Assembly (NCBI GenBank): GCA_944391285.1
Contig: CALXSY010000015.1
Span: 1-41,427, forward strand
From: an uncultured Clostridia bacterium
GTDB taxonomy: Bacteria > Bacillota > Peptococcia > Peptococcales > Peptococcaceae
Length of the DNA: 41,427 bases
Direction: 5' to 3'
This document shows, piece by piece, positions 1 through 9,227 of the stretch; positions within the stretch are counted from its first letter, which is position 1; each line of letters begins with the position of its first letter. The notes under the pieces are model-generated. The model was not told the DNA's origin. It worked only from the letters and a program-made list of their open reading frames with translations, and searched no databases. The position numbers and the translations under genes were made by a program.

Positions 1-1452
1 GGTTTAACTGACGGTGTTCGTCCTATTGAATTAGCGGCAGCTTATGCAGCCTTTGCCAACGAAGGCGTTTATATCGAACCTTATACCGTTACCAAAATTA
101 CCAATATGGACGGTGTTGTACTTTACGAAAACAAACCGGAAAAGAAAGTTGCCATGAAAGAGTCCACCGCCTATATGATTAGCGATGCCTTAGCCAGCGC
201 CACTTCCGAAAGCGGCGGTACCGGCGGCAGAGCTAAATTAAGCGGCAGAGTTACCGCCGGTAAAACCGGTACTACTACCGACAGAAAAGATTATTGGTTT
301 GCCGGATATACTCCGCAATACGCCTGTGTAGTCTGGATGGGATATGATCAGCCTAAACAGATCAACTCCATTACCAGCGCCGGCGGCAGCTGCGGTCCGG
401 TATTTAAAGCTATTATGGAATATGCCCACCAAGGCTTGCCGGTAGAGGATTTCAAACGTCCTGATGATGTCGTATCAGTAACTGTTGATACTAAATCAGG
501 CTTACTGCCCAGCACTTTGACTCCTGCTGAATATCAGCGCAGTGAGTTATTCACCAAAGATACTGTTCCCAAAGAAACATCTAATGTGTGGGTAAAAGGT
601 CAGGTTTGCTCCGAAACCGGTCAGCTTTATACTCAGTATTGCCCCGGTGAACCGGTAGACAAGGTATTCTTGCAGAGAGAAATTCCTTGGAGCAGCAATA
701 TCGCCCCCGGTGTATCTGCCCCCAGCGACAGCGCTTTGGAAGTTCCGGGATACTGCACCGTACACAACAGCGAAAATAATGCCAACACCAATACTAACCC
801 CAGCTCTTTGGTTCTCCATGCTACTTTAAACGGCAATAATGTAGAATTAAGCTGGAACAGCTTGGGTGATAATATCTATTACGAAGTACACCGCGGCAAT
901 TCATCAGGCTTTGCCGCCAGTTCCAGCACCTTAATCAGCCAGACGGAAAGCACTTCCTTTGTCGACAGCAATATCGACAGCACCCAGCTTTACTACTACT
1001 ATTTAGTTGCCTACAGCAAAGCTACCAATGCTCCGATTAATGCCAGCAATGAATTAGCCATAGCCGGCAGCAATTACGGCTCTGCCACTACTCCTGACAG
1101 CGGCAACAACCAAGGCAGCAGCGGTAACAACCAAGGCAGCCAGGGTAATCAAGGCGGTTCAAGCACGGTCACAAGCATGACCTTGAACGCCCAGGCAACT
1201 TCTCAAGGAGTTTTGTTGGAATGGAACGCTCCCAGCAGCGATGAATATCAATATTACGTCTTCAGAGGCGAATCCCCGGATTTTGCCGCTAATAATGCTA
1301 ACCAAATCGGCAAATCCGAGGTAATCACTACCACTGCTTACAATGATTCCACTGCCCAAAGCGGTCACACTTATTATTACAAAGTTTTAGCCTATGACCG
1401 CACCGACAGCTCCAAAGAACCAATCAGCGCTTCAACTTCAATATCTGTCTAA
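1..1452 (+). CDS. Class A penicillin-binding protein (PBP1A-like), C-terminal part
   Basis: The reading frame is open from the first base, so the N-terminus (membrane anchor, glycosyltransferase and most of the transpeptidase domain) lies upstream. The first residues (GVRPIELAAAYAAFANEG) match the transpeptidase core of PBP1A-type enzymes, which cross-link peptidoglycan outside the membrane. The KTG triad is at 262–270, followed by the usual YWFAGYTPQ strand. After the catalytic domain come two fibronectin-III-like modules (about 820–1075 and 1175–1450) joined by a Gly/Asn/Gln/Ser-rich linker (about 1085–1165). Such tails occur in several Firmicute PBPs and probably contact wall polymers (inference). 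A bidirectional terminator follows at once. The catalytic Ser motif lies outside the window. Confidence 0.92.
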   Translation, partial: GLTDGVRPIELAAAYAAFANEGVYIEPYTVTKITNMDGVVLYENKPEKKVAMKESTAYMISDALASATSESGGTGGRAKLSGRVTAGKTGTTTDRKDYWFAGYTPQYACVVWMGYDQPKQINSITSAGGSCGPVFKAIMEYAHQGLPVEDFKRPDDVVSVTVDTKSGLLPSTLTPAEYQRSELFTKDTVPKETSNVWVKGQVCSETGQLYTQYCPGEPVDKVFLQREIPWSSNIAPGVSAPSDSALEVPGYCTVHNSENNANTNTNPSSLVLHATLNGNNVELSWNSLGDNIYYEVHRGNSSGFAASSSTLISQTESTSFVDSNIDSTQLYYYYLVAYSKATNAPINASNELAIAGSNYGSATTPDSGNNQGSSGNNQGSQGNQGGSSTVTSMTLNAQATSQGVLLEWNAPSSDEYQYYVFRGESPDFAANNANQIGKSEVITTTAYNDSTAQSGHTYYYKVLAYDRTDSSKEPISASTSISV

Positions 1453-1459
1453 TAACACA

Positions 1460-1490
1460 AAAAATCCGCCTTGCACAGGCGGGTTTTCTT
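1460..1490. terminator. Bidirectional Rho-independent terminator
   Basis: A GC-rich stem CCGCCT/AGGCGG with a 5-base loop (about 1467–1483) is flanked by A-rich and T-rich tracts on both sides. It can end the PBP transcript on the plus strand and the rnc–mtaD operon on the minus strand. Confidence 0.8.
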
Positions 1491-2781
1491 ATTTTGCGGT
1501 AATTCTTTTGGCGCATTTTTGAGCATGAGCCATAACTTCGGCAAGATCGATAGTTAAAAGCTTGCGCTCCTCCATCAAAATTTGTCCGTTAACAATTGTA
1601 TGGGTTACATCACTGCTTTTGGCGGAATAAACCAAATCATTGACGGAATTATTCCACGGGCAGAAGTGAGGTTGATTTAAATCCAAAAGGATTAAATCGG
1701 CTTTTTTGCCGGCTTCCAAGGTGCCGATTTCCTTATCCCAATGAAGAGCTTTGGCACTGCCGACGGTTGCCATTTTTAAAACCTCATAGGCAGGCAGCGA
1801 GGTAGGCTCCATAGTGCTTAATTTGCTTAAAAAAGCCGCTGCTGCCATCTCCTTAAACATATCCAAGCTGTTATTGCTGGAAGCACCGTCGGTGCCTAAG
1901 CCGACATTTAAACCGCAAGCGAGCATTTTTGCCACCGGTGCCGCTCCGGAAGAAAGCTTCATATTGCTCACCGGATTATGAGCAACGCTGACATCTTTGC
2001 CTTTTAAAAACGCTATTTCTTCATCACTAAGCCATACACCGTGAGCAGCTAAGCACGGACCGTCAAAAATTCCTGCCTGCGCCAAATATTCAACCGGCGA
2101 AAGACCGTAGCCCTCTTTAATCTGCTCCAGCTCCGAGGTAGTTTCGGCAAGGTGAACATGGATTCCGCTGCCACGCTCCCAAGCGGCTTGCGCCAGCTTT
2201 TGCAGATATTCCTTAGAGCAGGTATAGGGCGCATGCGGACCGAACCAGACTTTGATTCGTCCGTCAGCTCCATTATTATACTGCTCAAAAAGAGCAATAT
2301 TTTCCGCTATTTTAATTTTCTCCGGATCAGCTGCGCCGACACAGCCGCGGGAAAGATTGGCACGGATACCGCTGGAGGTGACTGCTTCCGCTACTTTATC
2401 CATAAACGGACCATACATATCGGCAAAGGTCGTTGTGCCGCCTTTAATCATTTCAGCTATAGCTAACATCGTACCCCAATAAATATCCTCAGCGTCCATC
2501 TTGTCTTCTGCCGGCCAGATTTCGTCATGGAGCCAAGTCATCAGTTCCAAATCATCGGCATAGCTGCGCAAAAGGGTCATTGCCGCATGAGTGTGAGCGT
2601 TTATAAGTCCCGGCATAGCCAAATGATTGTCAGCCTCAATTACTTTCTCACTGCCTGTCAGCATTTCCCGGGGTACTTGTCCGACGGCGGCTATTTTATC
2701 CTCAATGATTAAGATATCGCCTTTTTGAAGCTCCGGAGCAGTCATGGTCAAAATTTGAGCGTTTTTGATTAAAATTCTCAT
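1489..2781 (-). CDS. mtaD: 5-methylthioadenosine / S-adenosylhomocysteine deaminase
   Basis: Amidohydrolase-superfamily enzyme of 430 aa, the normal length for MtaD. Deaminates methylthioadenosine and S-adenosylhomocysteine in purine and methionine salvage (family knowledge). Metal ligands are visible: NAHTH (H63, H65), HVHLAET (H210) and GTDGASSNN (D298), with HGVWL near 248. The N-terminal beta-sandwich and C-terminal YSAKSSDVTHTIVNG segment are also typical of the MtaD/SsnA group. The start overlaps the ftsY stop by 4 bases, so it is probably translationally coupled as the last gene of the rnc–smc–ftsY operon. A guanine deaminase or chlorohydrolase relative is possible but less likely. Confidence 0.9.
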   Translation of the reverse strand: MRILIKNAQILTMTAPELQKGDILIIEDKIAAVGQVPREMLTGSEKVIEADNHLAMPGLINAHTHAAMTLLRSYADDLELMTWLHDEIWPAEDKMDAEDIYWGTMLAIAEMIKGGTTTFADMYGPFMDKVAEAVTSSGIRANLSRGCVGAADPEKIKIAENIALFEQYNNGADGRIKVWFGPHAPYTCSKEYLQKLAQAAWERGSGIHVHLAETTSELEQIKEGYGLSPVEYLAQAGIFDGPCLAAHGVWLSDEEIAFLKGKDVSVAHNPVSNMKLSSGAAPVAKMLACGLNVGLGTDGASSNNSLDMFKEMAAAAFLSKLSTMEPTSLPAYEVLKMATVGSAKALHWDKEIGTLEAGKKADLILLDLNQPHFCPWNNSVNDLVYSAKSSDVTHTIVNGQILMEERKLLTIDLAEVMAHAQKCAKRITAK

Positions 2782-3746
2782 GCTTCTTCCTCCTCGTCCA
2801 TAAAGAGTGCCCGAGCAAAGCTTTGCGGGTCAAACACCTGCAAATCCTCCACCTGCTCGCCGATACCGATAAATTTAACCGGCAAATCGTACTGCGATTT
2901 AATGCCTAAAACTACACCGCCTTTGGCTGTGCCGTCTAATTTAGTCAAGACTACACCGGTAATGCCGGTAGCTTCTCCGAAAACTTTGGCTTGGGACAAG
3001 GCATTTTGCCCGGTTGTAGCATCAAGCACCAAAAGAACTTCTTTCAAAGCGCCGTTTGCTTCTCTGTCGATAACCTTGCGGATTTTGCTGAGCTCATTCA
3101 TCAGATTGGTTTTGTTTTGCAGTCTGCCGGCAGTATCGATAATTAAGACATCGGCTTTGCGGTTTTTCGCCGCGGCAATAGCATCAAAAACTACCGCCGC
3201 CGGATCAGCCCCTTCCTGGTGAGCGATGACATCAATACCGACCCGCTCGCCCCAGATTTTCAGCTGATCCGCCGCTGCTGCTCTAAAGGTATCAGCAGCA
3301 CCTAAGATAACCTTATAGCCGTCTTTGCTCAGGCGGCTGGAAATTTTGCCGATGCTGGTAGTTTTGCCGACACCGTTTACGCCTACAACCAAAATAATAT
3401 TCAATTCACCTTTTGCCAAAGCCAAAGGAGCAACCTCCTGCCCCAATAAATCGGCAATCTCCTCCGCCAAAGCTTCTTTTAAGTCGCTGGCATATTTAAT
3501 TTTGTCGGTTTTGGCTCTTTTGCGCAAGCGTTCCGTGATTTCCAGCGCCGTTTCCACGCCTACATCGCCGGCGATTAATGCTTCTTCCAATTCCTCATAC
3601 AAATCATCATCGATTTCTTTGCCGTTAAAGACGCCGAATATTTTGCTGACAAAGCCCTGTCTGGTTTTATCCAAGCCTAAATTAAGCTGTTTTTCCTCGG
3701 CTGTTTCTTCTTCCTTTTTGCCTCTGAATCTTGCTAGAAAACCCAT
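2778..3746 (-). CDS. ftsY: Signal recognition particle receptor FtsY
   Basis: SRP-type GTPase of 322 aa with a short N-terminal charged segment, the helical N domain (about 25–105) and the GTPase G domain. Motifs: G1 GVNGVGKTT (122–130), ADTFRAAAADQL (151–162), DTAGR (204–208) and TKLDGTAKGG (268–277). It receives ribosome–SRP complexes at the membrane. It lacks the long acidic A domain of E. coli FtsY, as usual in Firmicutes. It lies 18 bases after smc and overlaps mtaD by 4. Confidence 0.97.
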   Translation of the reverse strand: MGFLARFRGKKEEETAEEKQLNLGLDKTRQGFVSKIFGVFNGKEIDDDLYEELEEALIAGDVGVETALEITERLRKRAKTDKIKYASDLKEALAEEIADLLGQEVAPLALAKGELNIILVVGVNGVGKTTSIGKISSRLSKDGYKVILGAADTFRAAAADQLKIWGERVGIDVIAHQEGADPAAVVFDAIAAAKNRKADVLIIDTAGRLQNKTNLMNELSKIRKVIDREANGALKEVLLVLDATTGQNALSQAKVFGEATGITGVVLTKLDGTAKGGVVLGIKSQYDLPVKFIGIGEQVEDLQVFDPQSFARALFMDEEEEA

Positions 3747-3764
3747 ATCTTTCTCTCCTTCATT

Positions 3765-6700
3765 TTATTCATAATCCTCTAAGCGCACCGAAACCAATTT
3801 GGACACGCCGTCATTTTCCATTGATACGCCGTAAAGCACATCTGCCGCCTCCATCGTACCTTTGCGGTGAGAAATCACGATAAACTGGCTTCTTTTCGTG
3901 TATTCCTTGATAAAGCGGGCAAAGCGCTCGACATTAACCTCGTCCAATGCCGCCTCAATCTCATCCAGCACGCAAAAGGGGCTGGGACGCACATTTAATA
4001 AGGCAAACAAAAGAGCAATCGCTGTCATCGCTCTTTCACCGCCGGAAAGCAAAGACAAGGTCTGCTCCTTTTTGCCGGGCGGACGAGCTACTATTTCTAC
4101 CCCGGTGCGCAGATAATCATTGGGGTTGGACAACTGCAAGCGCGCCTCACCGCCGCCAAACATGGTGGCAAAAACTTCGCTGAAGATATTATTGACCACC
4201 ACATAAGTCTCCCGGAATTTTTTTGCCATGATTTGCTCCATCTCTTTGATGACCTGATCCAATGACGCTTTGGCTTGGGTTAAATCGTCTAACTGCTTCT
4301 GCAAAAATTCCAAGCGTTCCTCGACCTCGGCAAATTCCTCGATAGCGGCAAAGTTAATATTGCCTAAAGCGGCGATTTTGCTTTTGAGCTTAGAAACTGT
4401 TTTCTTAGCCTGCTCCTTATCCGCGATTTCTGTTTTTTTAAGCAACGCCTCTTCAAAGGTGCAGGCATAGTTTTCGGCTAAATTTTGGTTTAGTGATTCC
4501 AAACGGTTGTTAATTTTATTAAACTCTAACTCCGTTTGAAATTTTTCTGCCTGCAAGCTTTGCGTCAAACGCTGTTTTTGCCGCAGATCTTCTTCATTAG
4601 CGGCAATTATTTGCTTCAGATTGTCTATTTTACTGCGCAGAATTTCTTGATTTTGCTTATGAGTATAGAAATTTGCCTGAGCTTCTTTTAAATTTTGAGC
4701 ATTAAGCGCTAAATCTTGCTCAGTTTGCGCCAATAGCTGCTCTTTGGCTGTATATTCTTCGGTTTTGGCGGCAAACTGGCTGTCGTAGCCGTCAAGCTGT
4801 CTTTCAGCCTCTGCCCTCTGCTCTTTTAATGCCTGCAGGCGCTCCTTCACTTGGGTGAATTGCAATTCCTCACTATGGAGAAACTCCTGCTTTTCCTTCA
4901 AGGCTTGCTCTAAGCTATTGATGAGCTGTTTTTGACTTTCATCGGTATCGCTCCAAGAGGCGAGTTTGGCGGCTAAGTCTTCTAATTGACCGGCAATTTC
5001 TTGGAGCTCTGCCTTAGCCAAGCGCAGTTCCTCTGCTGCCTCATTGACCTCCAAGCTTTCCAGGCTTAAATCACCCTCTAAGCGCTGCAAATCCTTTTGT
5101 GTTTGAGTCAGCTTATTTTCCAAAGTCAAAGCCTGGCGGATATACTCCTCGTTTTTCTCCTGCAAAAGCTGATTATCTTCGTTTAAGCCTTTGAGTTTTT
5201 CCTGCACACTTTCTAATTTTGCCCCGATATCCTGCCAGCTTTGCTTAAGCAGCTCAGTTTTTTGGCTCAATTCTTCAATTTGGCGCAAACGCAGTAAAAT
5301 GCCGCTTTTTTGGTTGGCAAAACTGCCGCCGCTTAATGTTCCGCCGGGGCTTATTACCTCGCCCTCCAAGGTTACCAAACGTAAAGAAAATCTATGTTTT
5401 TTGCCGATTTCTACTGCTTGCGCTAAATTATCAACGATCCAAACCCGTCCTAAGAGGTTATTGATAATATTTTCATACTGCTTATCATACCCCAGCAAAT
5501 CGGCGGCTAATCCTAAAACGCCCTTTTCCTTTAAATCTTCCTTGCTTTTTTGTCCGTTTACGGTATTTAAAGGCATAAAGGTTGCCCGGCCTTTTTTCTG
5601 CTGCTTAAGATAATTAATTGCCCTTTGAGCGTCTTGATCGTTAGCCGTAATAATATTTTGCAAACTGCCGCCCAAAGCTACTTCGATGGCTTTTTCCAGA
5701 TTAGGCGGCACTTTGATGACTTGAGCAACTGTGCCGACGATGCCTTGCAGCCTGCCGCCACGTTTGGCTTCTAAAATACTTTTAACACCGTATTGGTAGC
5801 CGTCGCCGCCTTCTTCCAGCTCCTTTAATGCCTGCAAGCGGGAACTGGATTTTTGCCATAGGCTTTGGACTTCCTTTTCTTCTTCCAATAAATTGCCGTA
5901 ATCAGCACGATATTTAGCCAGCTCTTTGGCTAAATCTTCAATTTTAACTGCCAAATCCTCTTTAGCTTTTTGGTTTTCCTCATAAAGCTTTTGCCAAGCG
6001 GCTAAATCATTATTGCACTGCTCTTTTTCCTGATTTAAGCGGGCAATTTTCTCCCCGCTTCGTTTAAGCATCTGCTCCAGCTGGTCGCTCTTTTGCGCCA
6101 AAGCGCTGTTTTGGTTATTTTTATGAGCTTGCTTTTGCAGAAGCTCCAAATAATTGTTGCTGTGTTCGTTCTGTGCTTGGCGCTTAAGCTCCAGCTCGGA
6201 GGATAATTTTTCACTCTCGGCTTTCAGCTCCGTCAAAGCACTGCGCATCTTCTGCCAATCAGCGCTTAATTCCTGCTCTTTGGCTTTTTTCTCTGCCAAT
6301 GAGCTTTGCAAATGCTCTTTTTCGCGCAGAAGATAAGTTTTTTCCTCTTTAATTTGCTCCATTCGAAGCAAAGTCTGCTCCTTTGCCTGAGTTAAAATGC
6401 GCTCTTCATTGGCGCAGTCTTCGCTTTTTCTTTGCCAGGCAAAAGTGTTTTCATTGACTTTAGAATATTCCTCTTCTTTTTCCTGCAAATGCTGTTTTTC
6501 GACAATATTGGCGCCGTCCAAGCTGTTAACTGCTGCTTCGGCGGCTAAAAACTGGTCTGTCCGGTTTTTTAAATTTTGCTCAAAAATAACTTTTTTAGCG
6601 GCTAAAGCTTCCATTTCTTCTAAATCTAAGCTTAAAGCCAAAGCATCCATTTCATTTTTCCACAAATGATAGCTTTTCGCCTTTTGGGCTTGCTCGCCCA

Positions 6701-7313
6701 AAGGACCTAAGCGCTCTTTTAATTCGTAAGTTATATCATTCAAGCGCTCCATGTTGGCGGTGGTTTCTTCCAAGCGGCGCTCGGCTTCTTTTTTGCGGTA
6801 TTTATATTTCATGATTCCCGCCGCTTCCTCAATCAAGCCCCGGCGGTCCTCAGCTTTTAAGCTTAAAACCTCATCGACCTTGCCTTGACCGATAACCGAA
6901 AATCCCTCTCTGCCTACGCCGGTATCCAAGAATAATTCGTGAATATCCTTTAAACGGCAGGGAGATTTATTAATCATGTATTCGCTCTCACCGCTGCGGT
7001 AAAGGCGGCGGGTAATGGAAATTTCGCTTTGCTCCATGGGAAATTTGCCGTCGGAGTTGTCCATTACCAAGCTTACCTGCGCCATACCGACAGCCCGGCG
7101 CTTGCTGCTGCCGGAGAAAATGACATCGTCCATTTTACTGCCCCGGAGGCTTTTGGCGCTCTGCTCGCCCAAAACCCAGCGAATGCTGTCCACCACATTG
7201 GACTTGCCGCTGCCGTTAGGTCCGACAATGGCGCTCACTCCGGGAGTGAATTGAAACTGTACTTTATCGGCAAAGGATTTAAAACCTTGTATTTCTAAAC
7301 TTTTTAAATACAA
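3765..7313 (-). CDS. smc: Chromosome segregation protein SMC
   Basis: Condensin ATPase of 1182 aa, the usual bacterial length. Walker A GPNGSGKSNVVDSIRWVLGE is near residue 32. Two long Glu/Lys/Gln-rich coiled coils flank a hinge at about 505–660 (GVKSILEAKRGGRLQGIVG and onward). The C-terminal head has the signature LSGGERAMTA and Walker B FCVLDEIEAALD. Works with ScpA/ScpB, which are not in this window, to organise and separate sister chromosomes. Located 12 bases after the radical SAM gene and before ftsY, the common Firmicute order. Confidence 0.98.
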   Translation of the reverse strand: MYLKSLEIQGFKSFADKVQFQFTPGVSAIVGPNGSGKSNVVDSIRWVLGEQSAKSLRGSKMDDVIFSGSSKRRAVGMAQVSLVMDNSDGKFPMEQSEISITRRLYRSGESEYMINKSPCRLKDIHELFLDTGVGREGFSVIGQGKVDEVLSLKAEDRRGLIEEAAGIMKYKYRKKEAERRLEETTANMERLNDITYELKERLGPLGEQAQKAKSYHLWKNEMDALALSLDLEEMEALAAKKVIFEQNLKNRTDQFLAAEAAVNSLDGANIVEKQHLQEKEEEYSKVNENTFAWQRKSEDCANEERILTQAKEQTLLRMEQIKEEKTYLLREKEHLQSSLAEKKAKEQELSADWQKMRSALTELKAESEKLSSELELKRQAQNEHSNNYLELLQKQAHKNNQNSALAQKSDQLEQMLKRSGEKIARLNQEKEQCNNDLAAWQKLYEENQKAKEDLAVKIEDLAKELAKYRADYGNLLEEEKEVQSLWQKSSSRLQALKELEEGGDGYQYGVKSILEAKRGGRLQGIVGTVAQVIKVPPNLEKAIEVALGGSLQNIITANDQDAQRAINYLKQQKKGRATFMPLNTVNGQKSKEDLKEKGVLGLAADLLGYDKQYENIINNLLGRVWIVDNLAQAVEIGKKHRFSLRLVTLEGEVISPGGTLSGGSFANQKSGILLRLRQIEELSQKTELLKQSWQDIGAKLESVQEKLKGLNEDNQLLQEKNEEYIRQALTLENKLTQTQKDLQRLEGDLSLESLEVNEAAEELRLAKAELQEIAGQLEDLAAKLASWSDTDESQKQLINSLEQALKEKQEFLHSEELQFTQVKERLQALKEQRAEAERQLDGYDSQFAAKTEEYTAKEQLLAQTEQDLALNAQNLKEAQANFYTHKQNQEILRSKIDNLKQIIAANEEDLRQKQRLTQSLQAEKFQTELEFNKINNRLESLNQNLAENYACTFEEALLKKTEIADKEQAKKTVSKLKSKIAALGNINFAAIEEFAEVEERLEFLQKQLDDLTQAKASLDQVIKEMEQIMAKKFRETYVVVNNIFSEVFATMFGGGEARLQLSNPNDYLRTGVEIVARPPGKKEQTLSLLSGGERAMTAIALLFALLNVRPSPFCVLDEIEAALDEVNVERFARFIKEYTKRSQFIVISHRKGTMEAADVLYGVSMENDGVSKLVSVRLEDYE

Positions 7314-7325
7314 AACCCTTCCTCC

Positions 7326-8354
7326 TTAAATCATCGGTTTAATTTGAATATCAGGGGCATTAATTCCCTCAGCGGCTTCGATATAAAGCCTTTGGGCATA
7401 TTTTTGGGCGAAATAAAGAACATTGCAATTTTTCTGCCCTTTAACCTGTGAAAGCATTTTGGGCGCACATAAAACCCGATAAGCTTGATTGGAAGGCAAA
7501 TTTTTTAATGTTTCTTCCATTTTCATTCTCATGATGCGCCCTTTAACCAATTCACCCAATGCCGGGTGATAAGCTCCGCCCAATAAATCCTTGCCCAAAT
7601 TCAGATTATCCGCCGCTTGCAGCCCGATGCGAATAATCAAAATATTGTTCTTTTGAAAAAGCAGGGCAATTTGAGCCGCCGTATCCAACAAAATATCCCA
7701 ATCCCACGGCTCATATGAGCCTTTTTGCCAAAGCTCTGCCAGCTCAGTGTCTTTAATGATCGCCGTAGGATAAATCCGCACCAAAGCAGGCTTTAAGGCA
7801 ATAATCTTTTTGGCGGTGGCTAGGGATTTTTCCGGTGTATCACCGGGCAGGGCAATCATCATTTGCAAGCCTAAAGTAATGCCGGCTTGCTTGATTAGCT
7901 CTGCCGCTTTTTCCACATCTGCCGCCGTATGCCCCCGTTTGGACAGCTTTAATACTTCCTCGTCCATGGACTGCACACCTAATTCCACGATATCCACCTG
8001 ATAAGATTTCAGCCGCGCGATAATCTTGGCATCGATATAGTCAGCCCGGGTTGAAAGGCGGATTTTCGCAATCAAGCCTTGCTTTTTTAAAGCCAAAGCA
8101 AAGCTTAAATAATCCTCCTGCATTTTTTCGCTGATACCGGTAAAACTGCCGCCGTAAAAGGCTAAGTGCACTTCCCGCTCATTAAGATTAGAGCAGCTTT
8201 TGCGGTACTCGCCAACCTGTGACCTAATTTCCTCTAATGTGGGAATGGTGGCTTGTCCTGAAATTTTACGCTGATTGCAAAACACACATCTGTGCTCACA
8301 CCCCAAATGGGGAATGAAAACCGGAATGATTAACTCTTTACTCACCGGCTTCAC
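7326..8354 (-). CDS. Radical SAM protein, Elp3-like without acetyltransferase domain
   Basis: 342 aa. The cluster-binding motif is CEHRCVFC (C19, C23, C26), followed by YGGSFTG, typical of the Elp3/COG1243 radical SAM group. Full Elp3 modifies wobble uridine in tRNA and carries a C-terminal acetyltransferase. This protein ends near where that domain would begin and is probably the short form often found beside rnc and smc in Clostridia. The substrate is unknown to me. The start overlaps the 3' end of rnc by 17 bases. Confidence 0.85.
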   Translation of the reverse strand: MKPVSKELIIPVFIPHLGCEHRCVFCNQRKISGQATIPTLEEIRSQVGEYRKSCSNLNEREVHLAFYGGSFTGISEKMQEDYLSFALALKKQGLIAKIRLSTRADYIDAKIIARLKSYQVDIVELGVQSMDEEVLKLSKRGHTAADVEKAAELIKQAGITLGLQMMIALPGDTPEKSLATAKKIIALKPALVRIYPTAIIKDTELAELWQKGSYEPWDWDILLDTAAQIALLFQKNNILIIRIGLQAADNLNLGKDLLGGAYHPALGELVKGRIMRMKMEETLKNLPSNQAYRVLCAPKMLSQVKGQKNCNVLYFAQKYAQRLYIEAAEGINAPDIQIKPMI

Positions 8355-9039
8355 CTATTTTCTGCAAATAATAAAGGGCAGCATTTTGCTCCGCTTCCTT
8401 TTTGGTTTTGCCTGTTCCTTCTCCTTTTAACTGGCTATTTACAAAAACCTGCGCCGTAAATTCCTTGTCATGGTCCGGACCTTTTTCGCTGACGATTTTA
8501 TACTCGATAAGGCTGTCCGGATTTCGTTGTACTATTTCTTGGAGTTGTGTTTTGTAATCACCATAAAATCCTTTGAAGACCAGCTCCATCTCAGGCTCTA
8601 AAAATTTAAGCATAATCGGCTTAACCTGCTCGATAGAAGCTGTTAAATAAATAGCGGCCATCACGGCTTCCCAAGCGTCGGCTAAATTGGACGAACGTTT
8701 GGCTCCGCCGTTATTGATTTCCCCTTTGCCTAAAAGCAAATAGCGGCCTAAATCCACTCTTTTGGCGGCATTAGCCAGCGATGTTTCGCAGACTAAGGCG
8801 GCACGCATGCGTGTCAGTTCACCCTCGGGCTTCCGGGGGAAATGCTCGTAAAGATATTCGCCCATGATTAAATCCACTACCGCATCACCCAAAAATTCCA
8901 AACGCTGGTTGTTTTCCTCGCCGCTGTCACAAACATGAGACGGATGGGTTAAGGCGCGATCCAATAAAACATAATCCTTGAGCTCCACGCCTAAGACTGT
9001 GCATAATTTTGCTAAACTCTTTTCCCTTTCTTTGGTCAT
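8338..9039 (-). CDS. rnc: Ribonuclease III
   Basis: 233 aa: N-terminal RNase III domain (1–155) and C-terminal double-stranded RNA-binding domain (about 160–230, ending KTKKEAEQNAALYYLQ). Processes rRNA precursors and structured mRNA. The signature is QRLEFLGDAV at 45–54; catalytic E48 and D52 and the later D121/E124 pair are present. The first position of the signature, Glu in most homologues, is Gln here. An AGGAGG ribosome binding site lies 6 bases upstream and a good promoter at 9062–9090. First gene of the operon. Confidence 0.97.
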   Translation of the reverse strand: MTKEREKSLAKLCTVLGVELKDYVLLDRALTHPSHVCDSGEENNQRLEFLGDAVVDLIMGEYLYEHFPRKPEGELTRMRAALVCETSLANAAKRVDLGRYLLLGKGEINNGGAKRSSNLADAWEAVMAAIYLTASIEQVKPIMLKFLEPEMELVFKGFYGDYKTQLQEIVQRNPDSLIEYKIVSEKGPDHDKEFTAQVFVNSQLKGEGTGKTKKEAEQNAALYYLQKIGEAGE

Positions 9040-9061
9040 TTAAAAACCTCCTAACTAATCT

Positions 9062-9090
9062 ATTTTAACCTATTTAAAAGTAAAGTGCAA
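9062..9090 (-). promoter_or_regulatory. Sigma-A promoter of the rnc–smc–ftsY–mtaD operon
   Basis: On the minus strand, -35 TTGCAC (9085–9090) and -10 TAAAAT (9062–9067) are separated by exactly 17 bases. They lie just upstream of the rnc ribosome binding site. No other equally good promoter is seen between glmS and rnc. Confidence 0.75.
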
Positions 9091-9195
9091 TCCTTTAAGC
9101 AAACTTTTAGCCAATTTATTTTGCTTTTAGCTTTTGCTTATGACAGGATATTTATAATCAAACAAAGAAGCCATTTTTTAGCATTTTTGCGACAA

Positions 9196-9226
9196 AAAAG
9201 CCCTTGAATAAAATTCAAGGGCACAA
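9196..9226 (-). terminator. Rho-independent terminator of glmS
   Basis: A perfect 10-bp stem GCCCTTGAAT/ATTCAAGGGC (9200–9209 with 9213–9222, 3-base loop) is followed on the minus strand by a run of six T, immediately after the glmS stop codon. Confidence 0.9.
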
Positions 9227-9227
9227 A

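Noticed and set aside
1081-1165. Short tandem repeat or CRISPR-like array
   Set aside because: The repeated AACAACCAAGGCAGC-type units encode the Gly/Asn/Gln/Ser linker of the PBP and have no spacers. No CRISPR array was seen elsewhere.
3325-6669. Long plus-strand open frames inside ftsY and smc
   Set aside because: They lack ribosome binding sites and are Ser/Leu/Phe/Lys-rich, as expected of antisense shadows of the real minus-strand genes.
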